From NCBI RefSeq assembly GCF_000772935.1, contig NZ_JPVR01000078.1:186001-250000 (forward strand): a DNA stretch of 64,000 nucleotides, in the 5' to 3' direction. This document shows positions 56,094 through 64,000 of this stretch, piece after piece (position 1 is the stretch's first letter; the number at the start of each line of letters is the position of its first letter). The notes under the pieces are model-generated. The model worked only from the letters and a program-made list of their open reading frames with translations, was not told where the DNA came from and ran no database searches. This DNA is from Lysinibacillus boronitolerans JCM 21713 = 10a = NBRC 103108. Lineage in GTDB: Bacteria > Bacillota > Bacilli > Bacillales_A > Planococcaceae. Both the position numbers and the translations under genes were made by a program.

Positions 56094-56864
56094 ATGTTGT
56101 TTGAAGTCGATGTACATATTTTGATACTGTTAATTTCATTTGGATTTCTGGCGGCTTTTATTGACTCAGTCGTGGGAGGGGGCGGGTTAATTTCACTACC
56201 AGCCCTACTATTTGTCGGCCTCAATCCAGCCGCTGCTGTTGCCACTAACAAACTAGCAGGAGCTATGGGCTCGCTCACTTCCTCGATTTCCTTCTATCGT
56301 TCTGGTCAGCTGGACATTCGCTCTGTCCTCAAATATTTTCCACTAGCATTTATCGGATCCTTATGTGGAGCATGGACTGTGCATCTAATCAATCCAGCAT
56401 TACTTAAGCCATTAATGCTTGTTATGCTGGCAGCTGTTGGGATTTATACGATCTTTAAAAAGGATTGGGGCGCTGTTGCTACTGTTAAAAATCTCTCTAA
56501 AACCCATTTATTTTTATTTATGCTGCTATTATTTGCTATTGGTTTTTATGATGGATTTCTTGGTCCTGGAACAGGCTCCTTTTTAATCTTTAGCTTCCTA
56601 CTGGTAGGCTTTGATTTTTTAAAGGCGGCTGGTAATGCGAAGTTTTTAAATTTGGCGAGTAATGTGGCTGGCGTTTGTATGTTTGCCTACTTAGGCCAAA
56701 TACATTATGTTTATGGTTTAGTAATGGGCATTGCGCAAATTGGGGGGGCTATGCTTGGCTCGCGCATGGCGATCAAAAAAGGAAGTGGCTTTGTCCGTAC
56801 GCTATTTATTGTCGTGACAATGACATTACTTGCGAAAAATGCCTATGATTTTATGATGCATTAA
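56094..56864 (+). CDS. Sulfite exporter TauE/SafE-family permease (second)
   Basis: 256 residues with about eight helices. Family motifs are DSVVGGGGLISLPALLFVGL (with NPAAAVATNKLAG) and the repeat-2 form FYDGFLGPGTGSFLIF. Different subfamily from the copy at 13575. Export of a sulfur-containing or other organic anion is inferred. AAAGAGGTG precedes the ATG. Controlled by the divergent TrmB gene in all likelihood. Confidence 0.9.
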   Translation: MLFEVDVHILILLISFGFLAAFIDSVVGGGGLISLPALLFVGLNPAAAVATNKLAGAMGSLTSSISFYRSGQLDIRSVLKYFPLAFIGSLCGAWTVHLINPALLKPLMLVMLAAVGIYTIFKKDWGAVATVKNLSKTHLFLFMLLLFAIGFYDGFLGPGTGSFLIFSFLLVGFDFLKAAGNAKFLNLASNVAGVCMFAYLGQIHYVYGLVMGIAQIGGAMLGSRMAIKKGSGFVRTLFIVVTMTLLAKNAYDFMMH

Positions 56865-56868
56865 AATA

Positions 56869-56903
56869 AACGCCACAGAATTTGAAATCTGTGGCGTTTT
56901 GGC
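56869..56903. terminator. Terminator between TauE/SafE and panF genes
   Basis: An 11-bp perfect stem (56869-56879 with 56888-56898) then TTTT on the + strand; A-rich on the other side, so it may work in both directions. Confidence 0.8.
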
Positions 56904-56904
56904 G

Positions 56905-58350
56905 TTAAATCATAAGCTTTTCGTTTTTAAATTTATGACTAGTGGACAAACTGACAATCACAAAAATAAAGAAGGATGCGACAATTGGTATTGTGACTGT
57001 ATGCATACCAAAGACAGAAGGATAAAACCGATCAATTATAATATACAACAACATACCTGAAATCATTGACGCAATCGCTCCGTATTTATTCGCTTTTTTC
57101 CAATACAAACCTAAGACTACTGTCCAAATAAAGACAGCCTCTAGTCCACCGAAGGCAAATAAGTTCAACCATACTAATAAATCAGGTGGATGGAGTGCAA
57201 AGAGGACAACGGCTAGGCCAATGACTGTTGTTACAACAAAGCTTGCACGCTTAATCTCTGCATCACTAGCTTTCGGCTTCATATAATTTAAATAGATGTC
57301 TTTGACAACTGTAGAGCTGACAAGCATTAGTAAAGCATTAACCGTTGACATTGTGGCAGCCATTGGTGCAGCTAAAACGATTCCTGCTAAAAATGGCGGT
57401 AATACCTTCAATGTCAGAAGCGGCATGACTTTATCCCCAATCTCAATGCCTGGTAAGACAGGTCGGGCTAACACCCCAATTAAATGCATGCCAAACATGA
57501 TTGTCCCTATGGCAATCGTGCCAATAAGAATCGCTTGATGCATACTTTTCGAATCCTTATAGCTCATCGCACGAACCGCAATTTGTGGAAGTCCAACAAC
57601 CCCTACACCAATGAGAATCCAAAATGTCGAGACATACAGAGGCGTTAAATCTCCTTGTGCGCCAAATGGGGACACAAAGTCAGGATTTTCAGCGACCAGT
57701 GAGGCCATTATATTGTCGATGCCCCCACCTGCCACAATGGTGCCGATTAATAAAATAATTGTACCAATCACCATAATTGAACCTTGGACCGTATCTGTTA
57801 GCGCAACCGCACGGAAACCACCAATAATCACATATACTAACACGGAAATCGCAAAAATAAACAGTGCTGCTGTGTAGTTTAAGCCAGTTAATGACTCAAT
57901 TAAGCGTGCACCCCCAACCCATTGAGCCATCATAGCCGAAAATAAGAAAACAATGATGCTAATGGCTGATAAAATAACAATGACATGGCTTTTGTAGCGC
58001 TCGCGTAAAAAGTCGATTAACGTAATGGCCTGGTAACGACGGGCAATAATAGCGAATTTTTTCCCTAAAATCATGAGCACAAAATAGCCTGCTGGTAGCT
58101 GAGCCATAGCCAGTAATACCCACCCAAGTCCTTTTGTATAAGCCACACCTGGTCCTCCGATAAAACTACTCGCACTGCCGTATGTAGCAATCATCGTCAT
58201 CGCAAGGATAAAACCACCCATTTCACGACCACCAAGGAAATACTCCTGTAGGAATGAATTAGAGGAGCGGACATGCTTATTGGCCCAAATACCAATTCCA
58301 AATATAATAATTAAAAATAATAGCAATGGAAATACAACTTGCCAATGCAT
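56905..58350 (-). CDS. panF: Sodium/pantothenate symporter
   Basis: 481 residues, SSS family with about 13 helices. PanF-type blocks are QEYFLGGREMGGFILAMT, TYGSASSFIGGPGVAY and RYQAITLIDFLRERY. It imports pantothenate with sodium. The ATG overlaps the last base of the DUF997 gene upstream (TAATG-type junction at 58350), and that small YhdT-like protein is the usual partner of PanF, which supports the substrate call. Confidence 0.92.
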   Translation of the reverse strand: MHWQVVFPLLLFLIIIFGIGIWANKHVRSSNSFLQEYFLGGREMGGFILAMTMIATYGSASSFIGGPGVAYTKGLGWVLLAMAQLPAGYFVLMILGKKFAIIARRYQAITLIDFLRERYKSHVIVILSAISIIVFLFSAMMAQWVGGARLIESLTGLNYTAALFIFAISVLVYVIIGGFRAVALTDTVQGSIMVIGTIILLIGTIVAGGGIDNIMASLVAENPDFVSPFGAQGDLTPLYVSTFWILIGVGVVGLPQIAVRAMSYKDSKSMHQAILIGTIAIGTIMFGMHLIGVLARPVLPGIEIGDKVMPLLTLKVLPPFLAGIVLAAPMAATMSTVNALLMLVSSTVVKDIYLNYMKPKASDAEIKRASFVVTTVIGLAVVLFALHPPDLLVWLNLFAFGGLEAVFIWTVVLGLYWKKANKYGAIASMISGMLLYIIIDRFYPSVFGMHTVTIPIVASFFIFVIVSLSTSHKFKNEKLMI

Positions 58351-58613
58351 TAGCGATCCACCTCCTCATCATCAAATGGTACCTCTTTGAAAAAGAGTTT
58401 CATCACAATCCAGATAAGAAGGATCATAAAGCCTGTCCCAGCGATACAGCTATAGAAAAACCAGGCAGGAAAACCAAATACATACGTATAATTTCTTGGA
58501 TCGCCTGAACCTAGTCCATAGGCAAAGCCAAACCAAATCGCAAAGTTGACAAGGACGAGTCCAATTCCGATTAGCGCCTCTCGATGCGCTATTTTAAAGC
58601 GTTGATCTTTCAC
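58350..58613 (-). CDS. DUF997 (YhdT-like) membrane protein, PanF partner
   Basis: 87 residues with two helices (about 13-33 and 45-70) and an acidic tail (FDDEEVDR). DUF997 proteins are typically encoded just before panF. GTG at 58613 lies 7 bp after GGGGG. Function as an accessory subunit is inferred. Confidence 0.9.
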   Translation of the reverse strand: MKDQRFKIAHREALIGIGLVLVNFAIWFGFAYGLGSGDPRNYTYVFGFPAWFFYSCIAGTGFMILLIWIVMKLFFKEVPFDDEEVDR

Positions 58614-58777
58614 ATGTAATCCCCCTAACCTACTCTATTTTACTGATATGTCGGTCTGATGGGAAGAGATGTGAGTAAATAAGGATAAGTTATATGGAAA
58701 TGATTTTGCTATACTAAGTAACAAACCTAACTATCCCTCACAAAAATGTAAACATCTAATAATAATGGGCAATAAGT

Positions 58778-58810
58778 AAAAACCTTCGTCCATATAATTA
58801 GACGAAGGTT
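58778..58810 (-). terminator. Terminator of the SDR-like gene
   Basis: A 10-bp perfect stem (58781-58790 with 58801-58810), T-run on the reverse strand, 6 bp past the stop. Confidence 0.88.
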
Positions 58811-58816
58811 AGTTAG

Positions 58817-59371
58817 TTAGAACGGTCGCTTTTCCCAAGGCTGCAGCGTCCCAACGATATGAATAGGTCGATCCTGTTGAATAGCAGCAACGACACCTTG
58901 CGATATTTCCTCATGGGTCAGCCATCTCGCATGACCTTCTTCCATCATAAAACCTAGCTGGATTTGCCTGTATTGCGTACGAGCATGGAGCTTCAATTGC
59001 TCTTGGACTTCACTTAAATTCGCCTTACTCCCCAACACATGAAACAGTTTCCATTCCCCGTTATTCTCTATCGAAATTACATTGGAGATGTTCTCTAATG
59101 ACGTGTCCGCATAGGAATGAATCCAAGCAACGACCAATTCAATGGGCCCATTATGCGCAAGTGTTTCTTCTAGCTTCTCTTTTAATAAGACGACATCACA
59201 ATAATCAACTAAAATCGGTGTTAGAAGGGAGGGATTTTTTGTTCTATTTCGCAAGTCTTCCATTCGATGAGCACTACGTCCAATTACTGAGACATGATAG
59301 CCATTATTCACTAACCAAAGTGATGTGTCAGCTAACATCCCTGTTCCACCAATAACTAATGCGTGGGCCAT
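58817..59371 (-). CDS. SDR-like NAD(P)-binding protein
   Basis: 184 residues. The dinucleotide-binding motif GGTGMLAD (8-15) opens a Rossmann fold (VSVIGRSAHRMEDL). It is shorter than classical SDRs (about 250) and lacks a YxxxK active site, so it is an atypical or regulatory member. GAGGGA precedes the ATG. It is transcribed in the same direction as the acyl-CoA ligase operon, 65 bp after it, and could be its last gene. Confidence 0.8.
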   Translation of the reverse strand: MAHALVIGGTGMLADTSLWLVNNGYHVSVIGRSAHRMEDLRNRTKNPSLLTPILVDYCDVVLLKEKLEETLAHNGPIELVVAWIHSYADTSLENISNVISIENNGEWKLFHVLGSKANLSEVQEQLKLHARTQYRQIQLGFMMEEGHARWLTHEEISQGVVAAIQQDRPIHIVGTLQPWEKRPF

Positions 59372-59436
59372 TTATGTGTCCCTCTCTTATTTCGTATTTT
59401 AGAAAGACGAGCGTGTCCTCCTTGTCATTATCATAC

Positions 59437-60912
59437 TTAACAGATAGATGAGTCGACAAGCTTATACAATGCCTTTTTATCGATTTTACCAACGCTTGTT
59501 TTTGGTAGTTCGTCTAAGAATATCATTTGTTTTGGCATCTTATAACGTCCTAATTGTTGATGACATAGCTCGTTAAGATCATCTAATATGGAGGCTACTG
59601 GGTGGGGACAGACAATAAAGGCTGTCACGATCTCACCCCAATAGGCATCACCAACACCAATTACGGCCACCTCCCGCACATCTGGATGCCGTAGTAGACA
59701 TTGCTCTACTTCCTGAGGATAGATATTTTCACCACCAGAGATAATCATTTCTTTACTACGCCCAACAATATAAAAATCGCCATCCTCATCCATCATTGCT
59801 AAATCCCCTGTTTTCAACCAGCCGTCTTGCAGGATATTGGCGGTTTCTTGCTTGTTATTCCAGTAAAAGCGAAACATATGCTTCCCTTTTACCAATAGCT
59901 CTCCTACTTCTCCAGGTGCACAGCTTTGTCCTGTAAGATTGATGATTTTCGCTTCATTGAATTGCATGCTTTTCCCGACAGCCCCTTTTTTCGCATAGGC
60001 ACGCTCTCGGTCAATATAGAAATTATTTGGCCCTGCTTCAGTTAAGCCATATCCCTCTTTAAAAAATAATCCCTTATTATAAAAAGCATCGTAAATAGGA
60101 TGAGGGCACGGGGCACCGCCAGATAAAAATACCTTCATGGAAGGAAATTGATTTTCCTGAAAATACTTCGTTGCAATCATCGCTTGATACATCGTCGGCA
60201 CAAAAAGGGAAATTGTTGTTTGATATTGGTTCGTTGCTTGTAGTGCCTCCTCTGCATCAAATTTATCGCCAATAATGACGGTTCCTCCCGCCATCAGTAA
60301 GGGAATACATAAAGCATTTAAGCCACCAGTATGAAACATCGGCATATAATTTAATGTCCGATCTTGAGCATGTAAACCCCAGCTAATAATTGTATTCATG
60401 GCATTCCAATTAACCGACTGAAAGGATAGCACTACCCCCTTTGGACGCCCCGTCGTACCTCCTGTATAAATCATTAACCATGGATCATTCACATCCACGT
60501 CTTGCCTACTTGGTTGTATCTCCTTCTCATGCTGGCTAACATGAAGTGAAAACATTTTTTCCAAAACTAAGGGACAATGACTAGCCTCGTCGTATAATAG
60601 GATGGCAGGGGTCGCATCCTCTACAATTTGTGTTAGCTCCTCCATACTTAAGCGCCAATTTAACGGCACATAAATAAGCCCACGTAGCCCACAGGCGAAT
60701 AAAACAGCAAACAATTGGATATGATTTCTCGCAAAAACAGCGACTCTACTTCCTTTTTGTAGCTGCTGCCGCTCGAAAAATTGACTCCATTTGCCGATTT
60801 CCTCAGATAATTGCTGGTAGGTCCATTGTTCCTTTGACGTTAGATTAATCAAGGCGATATGGTGAGGTGTTAAAGCTGCACGTTTTAAAATCCATTCTTG
60901 CTCAACAAACAT
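59437..60912 (-). CDS. AMP-dependent acyl-CoA synthetase/ligase
   Basis: 491 residues of the ANL superfamily: P-loop YTGGTTGRPKGV (149-160), GYGLTEAG, GWLKTGDLAMMDEDGDFYIVGRSKE and the C-terminal lysine in LPKTSVGKIDKKAL. It activates a carboxylate as acyl-adenylate and then CoA thioester. The substrate is probably a fatty or aromatic acid judged by the operon. ATG at 60912 with GGGGG 8 bp upstream; an earlier TTG is rejected. Confidence 0.92.
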   Translation of the reverse strand: MFVEQEWILKRAALTPHHIALINLTSKEQWTYQQLSEEIGKWSQFFERQQLQKGSRVAVFARNHIQLFAVLFACGLRGLIYVPLNWRLSMEELTQIVEDATPAILLYDEASHCPLVLEKMFSLHVSQHEKEIQPSRQDVDVNDPWLMIYTGGTTGRPKGVVLSFQSVNWNAMNTIISWGLHAQDRTLNYMPMFHTGGLNALCIPLLMAGGTVIIGDKFDAEEALQATNQYQTTISLFVPTMYQAMIATKYFQENQFPSMKVFLSGGAPCPHPIYDAFYNKGLFFKEGYGLTEAGPNNFYIDRERAYAKKGAVGKSMQFNEAKIINLTGQSCAPGEVGELLVKGKHMFRFYWNNKQETANILQDGWLKTGDLAMMDEDGDFYIVGRSKEMIISGGENIYPQEVEQCLLRHPDVREVAVIGVGDAYWGEIVTAFIVCPHPVASILDDLNELCHQQLGRYKMPKQMIFLDELPKTSVGKIDKKALYKLVDSSIC

Positions 60913-60927
60913 CTTGACTACCCCCAA

Positions 60928-61659
60928 TCACATCATAATCGCGCCATCCACATGCAGAGTATGCCCATGAACGTAGGAGGCTTCCTCAGATGCTAAAAAT
61001 AAATAGGCATTGGCAATATCTCGTGGTGTCCCTAAGCGTTGTAGGGGGACGATTGATCGCATTTGAGCCAAAATATTTTCAGGCATTTTTTTGACCATAT
61101 CTGTTTCTGTAAAGCCAGGTGCCACTGCATTAACATTAATGCCCTTACGCCCTAACTCCTTCGCCCATGTTTTTGTCATACCAACAATCGCTGCTTTTGT
61201 CGCTGCATAATTGGTTTGACCAACATTGCCATATACCCCACTAACTGAGGATGTATTTATAATTTTCCCTTCACCAGCTGCCACCATATAGGGAATGACC
61301 TCCTGTGTACAATGAAAGACTCCTGTCAAATTGACATCTAGCACCTGCTGAAATTGATCCTCCGTCATTTTTGTCAGCATGGCGTCTCGTGTAATCCCCG
61401 CATTATTCACTAAAATATCAATGCGTCCTGCCTGTTCGATCACTGCCGTCACTAGCTGTTTAACGCTCTCTCTACTTGCAACATCTACTTGTATAAATAC
61501 AGCATTTTCACCTAGTTGTTGTGCTGCAAGATTGCCTGCTTTGTCATCAAAATCGGCGATAAACACCGATGCCCCCTCCTCGATAAAACGCTCAGCAGCC
61601 GCATAGCCAATACCATTTGCAGCGCCTGTAATGATAGCCACTTTATTGTTCAAACGCAT
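60928..61659 (-). CDS. FabG-like 3-oxoacyl reductase (SDR)
   Basis: 243 residues. TGAANGIG (11-18), NNAG (85-88), serine near 137/138, YAATK (151-155) give the SDR site. The sequence is close to FabG/PhaB 3-oxoacyl-ACP or acetoacetyl-CoA reductases. ATG at 61659 follows GGAGG and overlaps the 3' end of the hydrolase gene by 17 bp. Its operon role is likely reduction or oxidation of a 3-oxo intermediate. Confidence 0.91.
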   Translation of the reverse strand: MRLNNKVAIITGAANGIGYAAAERFIEEGASVFIADFDDKAGNLAAQQLGENAVFIQVDVASRESVKQLVTAVIEQAGRIDILVNNAGITRDAMLTKMTEDQFQQVLDVNLTGVFHCTQEVIPYMVAAGEGKIINTSSVSGVYGNVGQTNYAATKAAIVGMTKTWAKELGRKGINVNAVAPGFTETDMVKKMPENILAQMRSIVPLQRLGTPRDIANAYLFLASEEASYVHGHTLHVDGAIMM

Positions 61660-62554
61660 ACTGTCTTCCTCCAATTTCTAAAAAGGCTTCAATTTCAGCT
61701 GTTAATTGTGCTAAATCATCGATCAACGGTGAATGCCCACAATCTTTTAGGCTTACAAACTGTGCTGTTTTGCCTAAATCATGTAATAACTCTGCATTCA
61801 TTTCCTCTGTAATCACCAAATCACGATCCCCTCGTAGCACTAAAATTGGGATATGAAGCAACATGGCCTCCCGAGAGCCTTTTACCACATCATTGTCAAC
61901 AGCACTTATATTAAATGTATTGAGCGCATGATATACTTCTGCTAAATTGCGCTGTGTAAGCATATCCTCTACATATTCTTGATATTTTCCCTCGTTTGGT
62001 CGATGGTGCGTATAAATTAATGCATTCCATATAGACTGTAAGCCTTCCGCATTTTTTGCATCGTAGAAGCCTTGAATAAGCTTTGTTTTGGATGTATCCA
62101 CCAATACCTCCTCATAATGATAGGCTCGCTTAAAGGAGGCTGGATTGCCTGTTCCTAAATCCGTGTAAAATGGATAGCCACGTGTAGAAGCAGATGCAAG
62201 TAAAATCAGTCGTTGACAGTGTCCTGGATAATTTGCTGCAAACTGCATACAGACAGCTCCACCTGTTGACCAGCCAATCATATCAAAGCTTTGCAGTTGT
62301 AGTGCATCCACAAATAGCTTGACATCATCACTAAAATCTTTAATCGCAGTGATTGGCTTAAGATAGGATGATTCACCAAAACCACGTAAATCTAGCGCGT
62401 AAATGGTATATTTCTCGTCTAAAGCATCCATCAGAATATCCCAATGCTTAGAAGATGTCATATTGCCATGTACCAACACTAAAGGATGACCTCCACCTGA
62501 TCGCTTGCGATAGGCCATTGTTTCTCCATTTGCTAGTTGAATCGTTTTTACCAT
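61643..62554 (-). CDS. Alpha/beta-hydrolase fold enzyme
   Basis: 303 residues. Nucleophile elbow GWSTGG (Ser96), oxyanion strand HGNMTSS (29-35), acid in LRGDRDLV and histidine in DCGHSP, i.e. a full catalytic triad. It could be an ester hydrolase, a thioesterase or a C-C hydrolase. It lies in a tight operon with KAS III-like and FabG-like genes. GGGGG precedes the ATG. Confidence 0.91.
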   Translation of the reverse strand: MVKTIQLANGETMAYRKRSGGGHPLVLVHGNMTSSKHWDILMDALDEKYTIYALDLRGFGESSYLKPITAIKDFSDDVKLFVDALQLQSFDMIGWSTGGAVCMQFAANYPGHCQRLILLASASTRGYPFYTDLGTGNPASFKRAYHYEEVLVDTSKTKLIQGFYDAKNAEGLQSIWNALIYTHHRPNEGKYQEYVEDMLTQRNLAEVYHALNTFNISAVDNDVVKGSREAMLLHIPILVLRGDRDLVITEEMNAELLHDLGKTAQFVSLKDCGHSPLIDDLAQLTAEIEAFLEIGGRQYAFEQ

Positions 62555-62566
62555 GCCATTTCCCCC

Positions 62567-63571
62567 TTATCCCCAACGTATTGTGATAGCTCCCCATACA
62601 TAGCCAATGCCGGCACTAACAAGCGTCACAATATCGCCTGCTTGCAGTTGATGTTGCTCCTGTGCTAGCTGTAGAGACAAAATTTGATCGATTTGACCAA
62701 TATGTCCATAGTCTTGCAAATAAATAGACTGCTCCTGCTGTAAGCCAAGCTCCGCTAAAATATAATCATGTGCAGATCGTTTCATATGCAGCATCGCTAA
62801 ATAATTGAGCTGTTCCTCACTGTATCCACTTTTCGCTAAAGAACTGCGAATGACCTTCAAGAAATTACTTAAAGATTTTTGTTCTAGCCGCTCCTTCATC
62901 CCAATGGGGTCCAAAACGTCAAGCTTATATAAATTTTCGGTTAAATGAGATGGAGTTAATGGATTTTTCGTTCCTCCAACTGGCACGACTACATCCTCTG
63001 AGAAAGAACCATCCGTTATAATATCTGCCTCTAGTAGCAGATTTTTTTCATAGTTTTTTTGTAATAACATGGCGCCTCCACCTGCGCCCAAATTGTACAT
63101 AAAACGCGTTCGCGGATTGCTGTAATCAATAAAATCAACATTGCGATAACCACCTGCTAACAGAATGGTTTGTATCGTGTCATCTGAGGCCATTAAGCTT
63201 TTCGCTACCTTCAATGCCATGATTGTTGTGCCACAGCGTAATTGCACATCAAATGCCCAAGCATTAACTGCACCTAGCTCCTCCTGCATTTTAATAGAGG
63301 CTGTCCAGAGTGGATATTCCTTATGCTCCTCCCCCATATAAATGACAACATCAATATCCTTGGGGTCTATATTTGCCTTTTGAATCGCCTCCTGTGCTGC
63401 CCAGATACCCATTTGCACTGTATGATCAGACTTATCAGGGATTGGCTTTTCATGGATGCCCATTTTTTGACGGATAATATCCTCAGGAATATTGGAAAGA
63501 GCAGCAATGTCCTGCGATGTCATCTTTTGTTGAGGTAGATAAATACCTGTACTAACAATACCAACTGTCAT
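62567..63571 (-). CDS. KAS III-like (3-oxoacyl-ACP synthase III) enzyme
   Basis: 334 residues of the thiolase-like fold. The nucleophile is Cys113 in LRCGTTIMAL. FabH would have HQAN and GNTSAAS; here the corresponding regions read LHMKRSAHD and YGHIGQID, so histidine replaces the asparagine and the substrate or reaction likely differs from fatty-acid initiation. AAGGAG precedes the ATG. It overlaps the LivM-like gene by 4 bp. Confidence 0.88.
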   Translation of the reverse strand: MTVGIVSTGIYLPQQKMTSQDIAALSNIPEDIIRQKMGIHEKPIPDKSDHTVQMGIWAAQEAIQKANIDPKDIDVVIYMGEEHKEYPLWTASIKMQEELGAVNAWAFDVQLRCGTTIMALKVAKSLMASDDTIQTILLAGGYRNVDFIDYSNPRTRFMYNLGAGGGAMLLQKNYEKNLLLEADIITDGSFSEDVVVPVGGTKNPLTPSHLTENLYKLDVLDPIGMKERLEQKSLSNFLKVIRSSLAKSGYSEEQLNYLAMLHMKRSAHDYILAELGLQQEQSIYLQDYGHIGQIDQILSLQLAQEQHQLQAGDIVTLVSAGIGYVWGAITIRWG

Positions 63572-64000
63572 TCAAATCGCTCCTTTTCCTGTGGCTGGGG
63601 ACCTGTCGTTTTTTGTTGCTTTAGCCTTCCTCGCCACTTCCAAAAGAGCAGTCTTAGTGAGCCAATAATACCTTTTGGGAAGAAGATAACAGCTAAAATA
63701 TAGAGAATCCCAAAGAAGATAATCCAACGTTCGAAAATAGGATAATCTCGTGCAAGCCCTGACAGTGCATGCTGCGCATATTCGATGACTGCCGAGCCTA
63801 ATAGCGGTCCCACTAAAGTACCAACCCCACCGATAATCGTCATTAACAATGCATCCAGCGTAATATCCATTGCCATGACACTTGTGTTGACGAAGCGTAA
63901 TGATACTGCATATAAGGAGCCTGCAAAACTCGCTACAATGCCTGCCACAACAGAGGCAATGACTTTGTAGTGCAACGTATTAAAGCCTAAGGATTTCGTC
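63568..64000 (-). CDS. Branched-chain amino acid-type ABC permease (LivM), partial
   Basis: The C-terminal part (about 144 residues) of a LivM-type permease; the frame runs off the window's right edge without a start. Seen are VVAGIVASFAGSLYAVSL, the EAA-like ALLMTIIGGVGTLVGP and a basic tail. The LivFGHMK-type system usually carries branched amino acids, but in degradative operons it may take up aromatic or short-chain acids. It overlaps the KAS III-like gene by 4 bp, so it is cotranscribed. Confidence 0.88.
   Translation of the reverse strand, partial: TKSLGFNTLHYKVIASVVAGIVASFAGSLYAVSLRFVNTSVMAMDITLDALLMTIIGGVGTLVGPLLGSAVIEYAQHALSGLARDYPIFERWIIFFGILYILAVIFFPKGIIGSLRLLFWKWRGRLKQQKTTGPQPQEKERFE

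Overview
The window looks like a low-GC, endospore-forming Firmicute of the Bacillaceae/Planococcaceae, most like Lysinibacillus (inference from gene content and order). Supporting signs are a three-gene GerA-type germinant receptor operon, parE-parC next to divergent plsY and a HesB-family gene, TPP and SAM-I riboswitches, strong GGAGG ribosome sites with frequent GTG/TTG starts, and intrinsic terminators after most genes. I see no tRNA, rRNA, CRISPR array, transposase or prophage gene.

Layout. 0-6.6 kb: a YqhV-like protein, a decayed methyltransferase, an EamA exporter with a divergent LysR regulator, a UvrD-type helicase, a GNAT enzyme and a small hydrophilic gene. 6.6-10.5 kb: an alkylation-damage cluster (SPL-type radical SAM protein, ogt, adaA, a 2OG-Fe(II) oxygenase, alkA). 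Two copies of one 16-bp motif, each 33 bp upstream of a -10 box, look like its Ada operators. 10.5-14.4 kb: two more LysR genes, each divergent from its likely target (PhzF-like enzyme; TauE/SafE exporter). 14.4-23 kb: SDR, two small proteins, an ECF sigma/DUF4179 anti-sigma pair, a MocR regulator, a second-type glutamate-1-semialdehyde aminomutase and a BenE transporter.

23.3-30.4 kb is the accessory region. Unrelated genes (small membrane proteins, a DUF2268 lipoprotein, a frameshifted relic, a second ECF sigma/DUF4179 pair, a GNAT enzyme and a chloramphenicol acetyltransferase) are separated by about seven copies of a structured repeat, all in one orientation. The cat gene carries a nine-codon leader peptide and an RBS-sequestering hairpin, the classic drug-inducible translational attenuator.

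30.6-38.8 kb: a flavin-type oxidoreductase, an ArsR/NADP-oxidoreductase operon, a Sco copper protein, and two tandem DUF485 + ActP-like symporter operons. 38.8-42.7 kb: a TPP-riboswitch-controlled thiamine-precursor ABC operon. 42.7-48.6 kb: topoisomerase IV, plsY and a HesB-like gene. The parE-plsY gap holds a promoter followed by a foldable element that may be an unannotated small RNA. 48.7-53 kb: germinant receptor operon with an extra two-helix small protein. 53-58.7 kb: metA under a SAM-I riboswitch (with the acetyl-CoA-type Glu111), a GIY-YIG-like protein, a TrmB regulator divergent from a TauE/SafE gene with a perfect palindrome over the -10 box, and panF with its small DUF997 partner. 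58.8-64 kb: an SDR-like gene and a reverse-strand operon (LivM-like permease, KAS III-like enzyme, alpha/beta hydrolase, FabG-like reductase, acyl-CoA ligase) that looks like uptake and processing of an unidentified carboxylic acid; its upstream end lies beyond the window.
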